Positions 42,977-51,299 of a stretch of DNA of 64,000 bases are shown here, in pieces; position 1 is the first letter of the stretch; each line of letters starts with the position of its first letter. The notes under the pieces were generated by a model, which was given only the letters and a program-made list of their open reading frames with translations, made no database searches and was not told the origin of the DNA. The position numbers and the translations under genes are program-made. Source of the stretch: Mycobacterium haemophilum DSM 44634 (GTDB taxonomy: Bacteria > Actinomycetota > Actinomycetes > Mycobacteriales > Mycobacteriaceae); NCBI RefSeq assembly GCF_000340435.2, contig NZ_CP011883.2:2340687-2404686 (forward strand), read 5' to 3'.

Positions 42977-43419
42977 TCATCAACGCATCCATAAAGCGGC
43001 AGCATAGTCTGCTCGCGCACGCCAGGTCGCGTGGTTGACGCCTGGCGGTCTGGGGGGTCGCACCACTCATCGAGGCCCGATTGGTCGCGACCCCCGCCCA
43101 GTCGGTATGGCTGATCTCCTAATCGCCACCCTCGCCGATGCCCATGATGTGGCCCTGATCCACTATCTGAGTGTCACGCGAAATCCCTTGGCACGCAATG
43201 CAGTATCGCGAGACGCTTCGACTGAATCCAGGTTCACTGCCGAACGCCAGGGGACCGAGTCGGCATCGGGTTCAAGGACAACCTCGCTACCAATCCGAGG
43301 ATCGGCGTGCAGGCGTCCACTGTTGCGCCCCGTGCCGCCAAGGTCCCCATAATGAGTTTTCGGCGACCGTACACTGGCAAAACGCCCGCCCGCGTGTCTC
43401 ATCGGACTACGATGTCGCC
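42977..43419. other. Intergenic region with a decayed gene tail
   Basis: About 440 bp. It holds the PIN-domain remnant at 43100-43170 and, near 43370, a TACACT hexamer that may be the -10 of the next operon. The frame of the following gene stays open to 43171, but that extension is not protein-like. Confidence 0.4.
43100..43170 (+). pseudogene. C-terminal fragment of a VapC (PIN domain) toxin
   Basis: The frame contains VGMADLLIATLADAHDVALI followed by HY, the classical last third of PIN toxins (DLLIA with acidic residue, then HD and HY). The N-terminal Asp motif and the antitoxin are absent. Confidence 0.65.
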
Positions 43420-44280
43420 GTGGCCGATGTAACGGTGGCAATATTTTCGTTCACGAGGAACGAAGCGACCGCCGTAACGGAGTTGCTGACGCGCCTTTAC
43501 ATCGACCTACCGGTCTTCGGAACAACGATCTGGACGCCAACCAAGCTGGGGGTAGAGGCAGTAGAGGGCTGCCTGTCTGACGGCCGGACTGCCAGAGTGG
43601 AGCACCATCCCCTGAGTGCCCAGGGGAACGTCGTTGCAGCGGCGGCTCTCAGCAGATCAACCCGAGAGAACCGAGCCGACTACTACGTCTTCTATGGCTG
43701 CTGCGGAACAGTCGACTCGAAGCTGGTGGGTCAGGTGTTTCGGGCCGAAAGGGTGTCATACCTGTCATTGGGGGTGGTCGCCGCCTCAGCCGACGGCGAA
43801 GTCGTCAAGCTAAAAAACAAATGGATCGTCCGTACTCAACCTAACGAACAGGCCCCGCTTGACGCGATTGAGATGCGAGCCGGGTCAGCAGGTGCTCCGG
43901 GTTCTGTGTGGGGGCTGGATCTTCCCGACGCCCACGTTCTTGCAACCGACAAGGTGATCAAGGTCGGGCCAGGTGTCGCGCCAATGCCAATACATACGCC
44001 ATCCAGCGGTCCCATCTACGCCAAGGGAGACTGGACGTACTCGCTGGCGCTTGCCCTGTACTCCCGAATGGCGACTAAGCCCGTACTCGTCGACATGGAG
44101 TCCTTCGGTATTGCTTCCACAATGCGCGCTTTGGGCTTGTGTGAGCGCGTACTCGTCCTGCGCGTTGCAACAGACTCCTTAAGCGATAAGGCGGATCAAA
44201 GCGATCTGGATCAACTCGACTTCCTAAGAGCGGGTTTGGCCGAGCTGGCTGCTGCGATAGCTACTATCCTGGGGATCTAA
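43420..44280 (+). CDS. Nucleoside phosphorylase/nucleosidase-fold protein
   Basis: The 286-residue protein, from GTG, has the PNP/MTAN fold pattern: VAIFSFTRNEATAV in strand 1, YYVFYGCCGTVDSKLVGQVF as the central phosphate/ribose loop, the ATDKVI segment, VDMESFGIASTMRAL (ribose-binding Met-Glu) and VLRVATDSLSDKAD (base-contacting Asp). PNP-fold proteins cleave N-glycosidic bonds; immune members deplete ATP. A downstream gene overlaps by one base (TAATG), so the pair is coupled. Substrate unknown. Confidence 0.8.
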   Translation: MADVTVAIFSFTRNEATAVTELLTRLYIDLPVFGTTIWTPTKLGVEAVEGCLSDGRTARVEHHPLSAQGNVVAAAALSRSTRENRADYYVFYGCCGTVDSKLVGQVFRAERVSYLSLGVVAASADGEVVKLKNKWIVRTQPNEQAPLDAIEMRAGSAGAPGSVWGLDLPDAHVLATDKVIKVGPGVAPMPIHTPSSGPIYAKGDWTYSLALALYSRMATKPVLVDMESFGIASTMRALGLCERVLVLRVATDSLSDKADQSDLDQLDFLRAGLAELAAAIATILGI

Positions 44281-45215
44281 TGACGCCGGAGCGGAAACCG
44301 CGGATCCTCGAGGACGAGGTGCGTAGATTACGCGCCGGCATTGTGTGGTCCGCGCCTTCGACGCGTGACCCACGGGAAGCGGAAATGGTTCGTGTTGTGT
44401 CGGCCGCGTCCCTAGCGTGGGACGGTCAGGTGGACCGGGTCGACCGTTTCTCGCGTCCGCTGCTGCCATCCGGCACCCCGACTGAAGAGCGAGCCAACCC
44501 GGCAGTGACCGCACAGCTGTTCTTGGCACAGGTAGCTTCCGACTATCGACGCGTGGCGTCATGCGAACTCGACCTCCGCGAGGTGGAAGCTCGGCGGAAT
44601 TCAGATCAGGGCGCGATGGCCCTAGAGCGTGCCGGTGTGGTAAGCCGGCCAGTGGCGCCGCTAGCTGTCGGGCAATACCTTGCGGCTCACGAATGTGCCG
44701 CGGATGCGGACCTGGAGAGCGTGTTGGTGCCATGGATGTCGTCTGCGGGGGATGCAGATCTCGAGTCGCAATGCGCTGCGGCATTCGGCGATGTGCTCGG
44801 CCCCTTGGTACAGGTCGCACTGGACGAGTCGCATGACCACACTCAGCTGGTGCTGCCCAGTTGGTCTAGCCATATGGGAGATGCATGGTGCATAGAGTTC
44901 CTTGCAGCAGGGGCTCAGATTCTGAAACGTCCCGCCTTGCTTAGCTCTTCACACATAGAAGGGGAAGTGATCATCTCTTCCCGCGACGGCTTAGTCGACG
45001 TGACGCAGACCATAAACAATGTCGTTGCACTCGCAGAAGCCTTCCGCCCTGTGCAAGATGTGAGAGTCAGTGCCGCTGAGAACAGAAGCAAACCGAAGAT
45101 CGACCTTGTTCTGTCGGGCGATCGGCTCAGACCAGACGAGCTCAATCTGTTCCTGAGTAGTGTGCAAGACATACCCGCCGATGTAATGATCCTGGCCAAC
45201 GTTGCGGATAACTAG
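44280..45215 (+). CDS. Unknown partner of the nucleoside-phosphorylase-like protein
   Basis: The 311-residue protein has no membrane segment and no motif I recognise. The first two thirds are helical and Arg/Ala-rich (EAEMVRVVSAASLAWDGQVD), and the last third alternates strands and helices (VIISSRDGLVDVTQTINNVV, KPKIDLVLSGDRLRPDELNL). A C-terminal segment (LFLSSVQDIPADVMILANVA) ends with acidic residues. It starts at the stop of the nucleosidase-like gene, so they likely function together. It may sense, inhibit or activate the partner; this is inference. Confidence 0.7.
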   Translation: MTPERKPRILEDEVRRLRAGIVWSAPSTRDPREAEMVRVVSAASLAWDGQVDRVDRFSRPLLPSGTPTEERANPAVTAQLFLAQVASDYRRVASCELDLREVEARRNSDQGAMALERAGVVSRPVAPLAVGQYLAAHECAADADLESVLVPWMSSAGDADLESQCAAAFGDVLGPLVQVALDESHDHTQLVLPSWSSHMGDAWCIEFLAAGAQILKRPALLSSSHIEGEVIISSRDGLVDVTQTINNVVALAEAFRPVQDVRVSAAENRSKPKIDLVLSGDRLRPDELNLFLSSVQDIPADVMILANVADN

Positions 45216-45360
45216 TTGCCGTTGCTGATTCGCAAGGCTAGATAGGCTCGTCCTTTACCGAAAACTTCACGCCATTGATGGCCAAGCGAGGGGCGTCCGT
45301 GGAACGCGAGTGCGCTTTGCGTCGACTTGCGCGCTATCGGTGTCTTCCGGACCTCCATGT

Positions 45361-45633
45361 ATGTGCGAGTTTGCTGGACCGAGATCGCACCACAAACCCC
45401 GTACCAGAAATGCTAGCGACCTCAAGGCGGCACTACGCGTGCGCGCCGCTGAGCACGGTCGCTCCATGGAATCCGAGGTGCGCGAGATCTTGCGTACCGT
45501 ATTGGAGCGCCCGTCGAGTGGTCCGGGGATGGCTACACGGATTCGACAGCGGTTCTCCGACGTCGCCAGGGCCGCGGACCTTGAGCTGCCGAACCGAACT
45601 GATCGCCCACGAGCTGCGGAGTTTGGCGGGTGA
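45361..45633 (+). CDS. FitA-type (VapB, ribbon-helix-helix) antitoxin, orphaned
   Basis: The 90-residue frame has SDLKAALRVRAAEHGRSMES and EVREILRTVL, the Arc/FitA DNA-binding and dimerisation region, followed by a toxin-binding tail. The N-terminal residues before it are atypical and may be shifted. It overlaps the toxin start by 4 nt. The toxin is broken, so this is probably an orphan. Confidence 0.65.
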   Translation: MCEFAGPRSHHKPRTRNASDLKAALRVRAAEHGRSMESEVREILRTVLERPSSGPGMATRIRQRFSDVARAADLELPNRTDRPRAAEFGG

Positions 45634-46122
45634 TTGTCCTCGACGCCAACGTCGTGTCGGAATTGATACGGAAGGCACACCTGAGCCCCGCGTCATTAGT
45701 TGGGTTGACAGGTTTTCCGCCTCGGACGTACTGGTCACCGCCGTTACGGCGGCCGAGCTCAGGCATAGCTTTGCCCGGTTGCCGGAGGGGCGCCGCAAGC
45801 GGGAACTACACATCAAGATCGACGGACTACTAACAGCGGATTTCGAGGGCCAGATTCTGCCGTTTGATGCGCCGGCGGCGGCAACGCACTACGCGGAAAT
45901 CGTTGCCTCCCGAGAACGTGCTGGACGTCCGATCAGAGTGCGGTCGACGTCGCGATACCGGCCGGCCGCGCCCAAGGGGTGGTGTACGAGACCGCTCGTT
46001 TGCTGGCGGCTGAACGACTCCACGCCCCCGATGAGGCTGGCGTGCCGGCTTTCCCCGTCCGCAAGTTCGCGTTCGGCCGGGCGATACATGGTCCAGGGTG
46101 GATCGAGGCTAAAATTTCATGA
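45630..46122 (+). pseudogene. Frameshifted FitB/VapC PIN toxin plus a trailing fragment
   Basis: The toxin begins at GTG with MIVLDANVVSELIRKA. The frame then breaks at about 45680, where an extra CA in GGCACACCTG (expected GGCACCTG) shifts it. The continuation in the next frame is PEPRVISWVDRF, VTAVTAAELRHSFARLPEGR and ILPFDAPAAATHYAEIVASR. After about 45950 a third frame reads VYETARLLAAERLHAPDE and runs to a stop at 46120-46122. This tail is not typical PIN sequence and may be from another gene. Confidence 0.85.
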
Positions 46123-46204
46123 CGGTTTCAGTTGAGCAAAGGTACTGCAGCTTACCCGCGTTGCGAGAGCCGATATCACCTGTTTGGCTTTAGTGTTGGC
46201 AGCT

Positions 46205-46633
46205 ATGGCCGGACTGAACAATTACGTGAAGCGCTGGCGCACAGCGCTTCACGTAACCGCATCGGCATTGATAGTTGCCATCCTCGGACTCGCCATCACC
46301 CCCGTAGCTCATGCGGCTGCGGCCACGGCGACGTTGTCGGTGGAACATACGTGGCAGACCGGTTTCATCGCCCACTTCACCATCACCAACTCGAGCATGG
46401 TGCCGCTCACCGATTGGAAGCTTGAATTCGACATGCCGGTGGGACAATCCGTCTCGCACACGTGGAATAGCACCCTTACCCAATCTGGCACGCACTATGT
46501 TCTCACCCACGCGAATTGGAACCGCATCATTGCGCCCGGTGGTTCAGCCACAGGTGGTCTAAGAGGCGTGCTGACCGGCTCCTACTCACCACCGTCGAAT
46601 TGTCTGCTCAATGGGCAATATTTTTGCACCTAG
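46205..46633 (+). CDS. Secreted CBM2 cellulose/chitin-binding protein, Rv1987 type
   Basis: The 142-residue protein has a signal (ALIVAILGLAITPVAHA) and a carbohydrate-binding module family 2 domain with WQTGFIAHFTITNSS, DWKLEFDMP, HYVLTHANWNRIIAPGGSAT and a Cys pair (CLLNGQYFC). It matches Rv1987 along its length by recall. There is no catalytic domain. It likely binds polysaccharide outside the cell. In M. tuberculosis Rv1987 lies in a horizontally acquired island, and here it also sits in an accessory region. Confidence 0.92.
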   Translation: MAGLNNYVKRWRTALHVTASALIVAILGLAITPVAHAAAATATLSVEHTWQTGFIAHFTITNSSMVPLTDWKLEFDMPVGQSVSHTWNSTLTQSGTHYVLTHANWNRIIAPGGSATGGLRGVLTGSYSPPSNCLLNGQYFCT

Positions 46634-47203
46634 GAACGACTGCGCACTGAAGCTCGACCGCTCCGAGACCCACCAACCCCAAGCTGCATAAGCGACTGGA
46701 CCACAAACAGGTCCCTCTCACGAATCCCCATCAATAATCCGCTGACTTGAACTGTATTAGAAATCGCGCTATACACTTCGCCATAGACGCGATCACGAAA
46801 GCTGTTGTCGCACAGATAGTTAGAGAACATGGCGACCGAGCTGTTGATCGCGCCAGCCTTGGAGCCACCTCCGCGACCGTCTGTTCCTCGGGGTACAGGT
46901 GCCTGACCGAGCCAACGAGGTACGCACGTCCAACGTCATCGACTGCCACCCGAGCTCCCGCCCTCTGGGATCAACAGGTGAATCGATGATTCATCTGTTT
47001 ACATCATCAAGCTAAGCTCCCTGGTCAGCGTGTCGCCCGAAAGGCTGCGCAAGTAGCCGGCGGACGTCAACGTTGCAAGTCCGCATCGCAGGGTCGATGA
47101 GAGGAAAGGCTTGAGCTGCAGGCGAAAACGAGGAGATGAGTGGGGTTCGTTCTGGCCCGCCCGGAGCTATCCTGGCGGCAATACTTCAAGCTATACTAGC
47201 CTC
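46634..47203. other. Degenerate region without an intact gene
   Basis: About 570 bp. The minus strand between 46630 and 46949 carries two overlapping frames, AYLVGSVRHLYPEEQTVAEV and then MFSNYLCDNSFRDRVYGEVY, which together could be one decayed protein of unknown family. The right end holds the promoter of the VapBC pair. Confidence 0.4.
47192..47197 (+). promoter_or_regulatory. -10 element of the VapBC operon, leaderless start
   Basis: TATACT lies 6 nt before the vapB ATG, so transcription probably starts at or beside the ATG. Confidence 0.55.
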
Positions 47204-47440
47204 ATGTCTAAGGTCATGGTGTCCCTGCCTGATGGCCTCCTTGCGGAGCTTGATGCCGAGGTCAAACGCCGGGGGACCAGTCGGAGCGCGTTGCTAGCCG
47301 ACGCTGCTCGGCGCGAGCTGGCGCGTCGCGATCCTGCTGACCTGGCTGCGGCGATCGAGCGCTCGGAGCGTCGCTTTCGTGGAGCCGGTAGCTTCGAGTC
47401 CGCAGACGTCGTCAGGGTCGACCGTGACGATCGCCGGTGA
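47204..47440 (+). CDS. vapB: VapB-type antitoxin (ribbon-helix-helix)
   Basis: The 78-residue protein begins MSKVMVSLPDGLLAELDAEV. It has an RHH DNA-binding domain (residues 1-45, VKRRGTSRSALLADAARREL) and a charged tail that binds the toxin. It overlaps the toxin gene by 4 nt (GTGATG). It represses the operon and neutralises VapC. A leaderless promoter is likely. Confidence 0.9.
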   Translation: MSKVMVSLPDGLLAELDAEVKRRGTSRSALLADAARRELARRDPADLAAAIERSERRFRGAGSFESADVVRVDRDDRR

Positions 47441-47874
47441 TGCGTTTACTCGTCGACACATCGGTGTTGATCAAGTGGTTCCACGACGCGGGGGAGAGTG
47501 AACTCGCCGAGGCGCGAGCGATACGGGACGCTCATGTCTGTAGCGAGCTTGACGCGCATGTGCTGGATCTTGCGATCTACGAGGTCGGCAATGTGCTGGT
47601 GCGGGCGTTGAAGTGGACGGCCCGCGATGTCGGCGATCAACTCGATGACCTCCTGGAAATCGTGGGCCCGCCGCTCGTTATGTCCAAAGCCTGGCTTCGG
47701 GAGGCGGCGGTCCTGGCCGAAAGGCATGCACTGTCCTTCAATGACGCCAGTTGGGCCGCAACGGCAGCTGCGCTGCGCATCCCGCTCGTGAGCGCAGATC
47801 GTCGACTCCTGGCCGCCGGCCTCGCAGAAACACCTTCCGCTGTTGTTGATCAGTTGAATCTCAAAATTCAATAG
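47437..47874 (+). CDS. vapC: VapC toxin (PIN ribonuclease)
   Basis: The 145-residue PIN protein has conserved acidic residues: Asp in LLVDTSVLIKWF, Glu in AIYEVGNVL, Asp in SFNDASWAATA and the last Asp in VSADRRLLAAG. VapC toxins cut tRNA or rRNA. The preceding antitoxin is intact, so the module looks functional. Confidence 0.92.
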   Translation: MMRLLVDTSVLIKWFHDAGESELAEARAIRDAHVCSELDAHVLDLAIYEVGNVLVRALKWTARDVGDQLDDLLEIVGPPLVMSKAWLREAAVLAERHALSFNDASWAATAAALRIPLVSADRRLLAAGLAETPSAVVDQLNLKIQ

Positions 47875-48056
47875 ACGCGAAATATGTCATCGAGTCCCAG
47901 GCCCCCTGTCAAAGTCTCAATTTCGCCGTCTCCTTCACCTGCCGCGAACGGTACCGGCTGGGTCGGACACTAACCGGCAGCTTCAGTGAGAAGCTCGCAT
48001 GACTCCGAAGTCCGGCCACTGGTAACCCGCCGGTCGCACCCAAAGCCTGCGGTCGG

Positions 48057-48170
48057 GCGTTCATTTGCTGGATACGGACACGATCCGCAATGGAGCCTTA
48101 TGTCTACATTTCGTCTACACAGGGCGCATGGCCGCAGAAACCACAACCGTCCGAGTTCCGAGATTCATTT
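48057..48170 (+). repeat. Left copy of the mazE promoter/antitoxin-start duplication
   Basis: It begins GCGTTCATTTGCTG and includes TGTCTACATTTCGTCTACAC (48101-48120), an ATG and the first ten mazE codons. The copy at 48275-48385 differs by point changes and a few gaps. Confidence 0.8.
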
Positions 48171-48289
48171 TTGTCGGCATGCATCCGCGAAGTGATGAAT
48201 CACACAGCGCCCCCTTGCCCAGTCCCTGCCCAAGGCGGGAGGGCAAGGGTCAGGCAGCACTCGAGGTTTGCCCGGCGTTCGTTTGCTGA
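48128..48289 (+). pseudogene. Truncated duplicate of the mazE antitoxin start
   Basis: The frame opens MAAETTTVRV, as the downstream mazE does, then diverges into unrelated residues and stops at 48287-48289. It represents a partial duplication of the antitoxin gene with its promoter. It might still yield a short peptide, but no antitoxin function is expected. Confidence 0.7.
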
Positions 48290-48385
48290 ACACATGGGAC
48301 GATCCGCCATACCGCGTGTCTACAATTCGTCTACACTGGTTCCATGGCAGCAGAAACCACAACTGTCCGAGTCCGCCGTCCCGAT
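48275..48385 (+). repeat. Right copy of the mazE promoter/antitoxin-start duplication
   Basis: It holds TGTCTACAATTCGTCTACAC (48317-48336), with the half-site GTCTACA/GTCTACAC twice in direct order, and TACACT 6 nt before the mazE ATG. The repeated half-sites are the likely MazE operator. Confidence 0.75.
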
Positions 48386-48577
48386 TCTGAGCGGCTGCAA
48401 TCTCTAGCCAAGGCTCGTCAAACCGCCGTCGTCGACGTCGTGCACGCAGCCATCGACGCCTTGGAGAGGCAGGAGTTCCTGCGGGGACTCAACGGGGACT
48501 ACCAGCGCCTGCGCAGCGACCCCGAACTGTGGGAGCAATACCTGGCCGAGCGTCACGAGTGGGACGCACTGGCTTGA
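48344..48577 (+). CDS. mazE: MazE-type antitoxin
   Basis: The 77-residue protein begins MAAETTTVRVRRPDSERLQS. It has a ribbon-helix-helix-like N-terminus (VRVRRPDSERLQSLAKARQT) and a C-terminal part ending in YLAERHEWDALA that contacts the toxin. The ATG is 6 nt after TACACT, so the mRNA is likely leaderless. It overlaps the toxin by 4 nt. Confidence 0.88.
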   Translation: MAAETTTVRVRRPDSERLQSLAKARQTAVVDVVHAAIDALERQEFLRGLNGDYQRLRSDPELWEQYLAERHEWDALA

Positions 48578-48909
48578 TCTGGCGAGGGGAGGTCTATCAC
48601 GTCGATCTCGGCCAACCAGTCGGACACGAGCCAGCCTTTCGCCGCCCGGCTGTGGTGGTGTCGGTCGACATTCTCAACAACGGACCGGGCGGTCTGGTGG
48701 TCGTCGTCCCGATCACCACCGCTGGTTACGGCCTGCGAAGCCACGTTGAACTCGAGCCAGCGAGTAGCGGGCTGGGCCACACTTCCTACGCTCGCTGCGA
48801 TCAGCTGCGGGTGGTCTCCGTCGAACGACTGTCATCTCGCCAGGGAATGATTAGTCCAGAACAGATGCAAGCCATTGACCAAGCACTGCGCTTCGTCCTA
48901 GATCTGTAG
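48574..48909 (+). CDS. mazF: MazF-type endoribonuclease toxin
   Basis: The 111-residue protein starts at TTG inside the mazE stop region (TTGA). It has the MazF/PemK fold signatures RGEVYHVDLGQPVGHEPAFR, RPAVVVSVD, VVVVPITTAG and the C-terminal MISPEQMQAIDQALRFVLDL. The toxin cuts single-stranded RNA at short motifs. The module appears intact. Confidence 0.92.
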   Translation: MIWRGEVYHVDLGQPVGHEPAFRRPAVVVSVDILNNGPGGLVVVVPITTAGYGLRSHVELEPASSGLGHTSYARCDQLRVVSVERLSSRQGMISPEQMQAIDQALRFVLDL

Positions 48910-49012
48910 TGCCCAGCCTCGTCGTAGCACCTGTCCGGTCTCAACGTACTTGACGGCTCGTTGCCGGTGACCGTCACTTTGTTTGAGATGGCCTCGCCAG
49001 CGGTGGCCAACG

Positions 49013-49800
49013 TCACCTTGCGGCGCAGTGATCTACCACAGTGGCACGCCGAGAGCCCCGAGGCGACCCTAACGACGAGATGCGGCTGTTCTTCACGATG
49101 TGGTCGCTCACCGGCAGTATCGGCGCGCCATAGCTGAGCAGGTAGAGCTGCAAAGACGCCATGCCGTATTGCGAAGCTCCGGTGCGCCATTTCGCGATCA
49201 AATCCATCATGTTGGGGTTTTGCCGCCCTTCGCCCCGATGTCGGCCATACCCTCCAGCAGTTGGAGGTCTGACAGCGGAACGATCCCGGGCGCGTACACC
49301 TGCGGCTGACGATGCTTAAACGCCTTCACACTTCGGATATTGATGTCGAACTGAGCCAACAGTCCGTTGGTAACGCCGGCGTCGGGCACGATCACCAGTG
49401 GGGCGTACATCGTTTGTTGTCGACCTTTTCGCCTTTCCAGCCGCCGTGCTTCTGGACGAGGTCGATGGTGGACAGCAGCTGACTGCACTTCCCGTGGTCG
49501 GTACCGCGTGAGGGTGTATCGCTGGTGGCCGATCTCCCCGGCGTTGCGATCCTCCTGCAACTTGGGCCTTGAAATCGTCCAGCTTCAGCGCCATGTTGGC
49601 GAAGAGGTAGTCGATCGCCGCCTCGGAAACGCCGTCGGCGAGCAGCTCGTCGCGGGTGAACCGAACCTGTTGATTCTTGTTACTGCGCTCGATGATGCGG
49701 CACCTCAGCCGCAAGACGTCGATCAGCTCGACGTCGGTGGCGATCTTGAAGGCTTCGGCGGGCGTCGCGCCCAGCCTTGTGGTCTTCGATCTCGATGCCC
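49013..49800 (-). pseudogene. Heavily decayed gene of unknown family
   Basis: Coding sequence is spread over several minus-strand frames. In order: ATDVELIDVLRLRCRIIERS, RFTRDELLADGVSEAAIDYL and FANMALKLDDFKAQ; a frame change near 49560 to DRNAGEIGHQRYTLTRYR; then LLSTIDLVQKHGGWKGEKVD; then MYAPLVIVPDAGVTNGLLAQ and GIVPLSDLQLLEGMADIGAK; a last change near 49210 to MMDLIAKWRTGASQYGMASL. At least three frameshifts are needed. I do not recognise the family. The protein would have been about 260 residues. Confidence 0.6.
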
Positions 49801-50170
49801 GTCATAAACCCTTGGGGTCAAGACAGTTTGGCCAGATCGACCCGCTGCGGCGGGCGAGGGTCACTCGGAACGCCAGTGATTCATCCGATGAACACGGCGA
49901 CCTTTTATTTGACATAATGTCGCTTATCGGCAAATAACTGATGCGAGTTGCATTAGATGAAAGGGCTCGCACCGCTTGACGATTGGCCGATCTCGGCACA
50001 TCACGATACGTACTCATTCCCCAACGGGCTGCGTGCTGTGCGGTTGCCCACGCGACCAGTAATGAATGATTCGCGTGTTAGGTGAAAGCTTGAACGTGCC
50101 CCAGGCGGCCGAACCCAGAGCCGGCGATCGGCCACCCACTCACCATCTAACCCCGCTACTGCCAGCAATA

Positions 50171-50183
50171 CGTCACAGTGACG
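50171..50183. repeat. 13-bp palindrome, copy 1
   Basis: CGTCACAGTGACG is a perfect palindrome around a central A, followed by AATT. The same 17 bp occurs at 51546-51562. Confidence 0.8.
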
Positions 50184-50257
50184 AATTATCTTGTGGCGCA
50201 GGGGGGCCTATGAATCACCGCGTTAGAGTGGCCGCCGACCAAGCTTTGGGCGCCCCC

Positions 50258-50306
50258 AACTCGCACCTCCTCGGCACGCATCGTTACCAGTTAACCAATG
50301 CGAGTT
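50258..50306. repeat. 49-bp element with terminal inverted repeats, copy A
   Basis: AACTCGCA and TGCGAGTT are exact inverted 8-mers at the two ends. The 49-bp body is about 80 percent identical by hand count (9 differences) to 51251-51299. Confidence 0.8.
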
Positions 50307-50466
50307 ATATTGTACAACAACAGATTTCGGTGAAATAGCGGTTCAACTATCCGATCCGGAACATGTTGGCACCTACCTGCGAAGGCATGGCAGCGATCCG
50401 GCCTCGCTCTATTCTTCGGAATGAGCTGACAGCCAGAAAGGCGTGATGGACGCCCGCCGGTTGTAC

Positions 50467-50883
50467 TTAAAGCAAGGTCAGTAGTTCCACATCGCGTCCC
50501 TGCGCGAGAGAAACGATCGCGGCGTCGAACGTAACGAGGCGAACTCCCCTACGGCGCGCGAGCGTGAGCAGATGCGCGTCTGTCACTTGGCGGTGACCGA
50601 GAATAGTTGGAACGTCGTCATCAGTAATTGACACGTCGTCGAATAGGAACTGGTGGCCATCAGCCCCACGCAGGGAAATGAGAACGTGCTGCGCGTCGGA
50701 CATCCCGATAGGACTCGGAAGCACCTTCGGGTTCGTCGACACGCGAACGAACCCGCTTTCTGTGATGGGGCAGGTCGCCCAGCCCTGCGGCGCATTAGCG
50801 GCAAACCACTCGCGCATACGTACGTGGTGGATGTGAGAGTCCCACGCCAAAGCGATCAGCGAGTTGACGTCGAGCAGCGCCAT
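50467..50883 (-). CDS. vapC: VapC toxin (PIN ribonuclease)
   Basis: The 138-residue PIN protein begins MALLDVNSLIALAWDSHIHH. It has the acidic residues LLDVN, E in ITESGFVRV, D in HRQVTDAHLLTLARRRG and D in VTFDAAI. The RRGVRLVTFD ending is typical of VapC. The antitoxin gene is 9 bp upstream. Confidence 0.92.
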   Translation of the reverse strand: MALLDVNSLIALAWDSHIHHVRMREWFAANAPQGWATCPITESGFVRVSTNPKVLPSPIGMSDAQHVLISLRGADGHQFLFDDVSITDDDVPTILGHRQVTDAHLLTLARRRGVRLVTFDAAIVSLAQGRDVELLTLL

Positions 50884-50892
50884 TGTCGGTGG

Positions 50893-51114
50893 TCAGTCCT
50901 CATCGAGCGCACGTCGGACGGTTTCGGGCGTGATCGGTGGCGTACCCGGTGGCACACGGACGACCGGCAACCCACCGGCGGCCTCAACACGCGCCGGCGT
51001 GAGGCCGCGGCGCGCCAGCTCGGAGATCACCGCACCCAAGGAACGCCGCTCACCAGCGGCCAGTTCGCGTGCCGCAACGACCACGTCATCATCGAGGTCC
51101 AGTGTTGTTCGCAT
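50893..51114 (-). CDS. vapB: VapB antitoxin
   Basis: The 73-residue protein begins MRTTLDLDDDVVVAARELAA. It is a ribbon-helix-helix antitoxin with ERRSLGAVISELARRGLTPA as the second helix, then a Pro-rich toxin-binding tail. TAGCAT lies 6 nt before the ATG, so the mRNA is probably leaderless. Confidence 0.92.
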   Translation of the reverse strand: MRTTLDLDDDVVVAARELAAGERRSLGAVISELARRGLTPARVEAAGGLPVVRVPPGTPPITPETVRRALDED

Positions 51115-51250
51115 ATCGTGATGCTACCGCATCAGCGCATCAAGTACCGACGTTGGCAGGCTGCCCTGGCTCTCTCTCCCGATCAGACCTGGCCGAACGC
51201 GCCGTCGGGGTTTGCATTACCGGCGCCCAGTGGTCCACTCGAAGGCAACC

Positions 51251-51299
51251 AACTCGCACCTACCGAGTACGCACCATTACCAGTTTCCCAATGCGAGTT
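51251..51299. repeat. 49-bp element with terminal inverted repeats, copy B
   Basis: Same ends as copy A (AACTCGCA...TGCGAGTT). It is followed at once by GCATTAAAG and another AACTCGCA, giving a second possible hairpin. Element C at 49942 shares TGCGAGTTGCATTA with this flank. Confidence 0.8.

Larger units (their letters stand above)
49801..50466. other. Intergenic region with short repeats
   Basis: About 670 bp with no convincing gene. It holds the TGCGAGTT element at 49942-49949, the palindrome at 50171-50183 and the hairpin element at 50258-50306. Confidence 0.5.

Noticed and set aside
43171..43419. N-terminal extension of the nucleosidase-like protein
   Set aside because: The extension lacks fold-like features and the PNP fold begins just after the GTG at 43420.
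46732..46949. Minus-strand 72-residue frame
   Set aside because: Part of a decayed stretch with overlapping frames; no intact gene can be supported.
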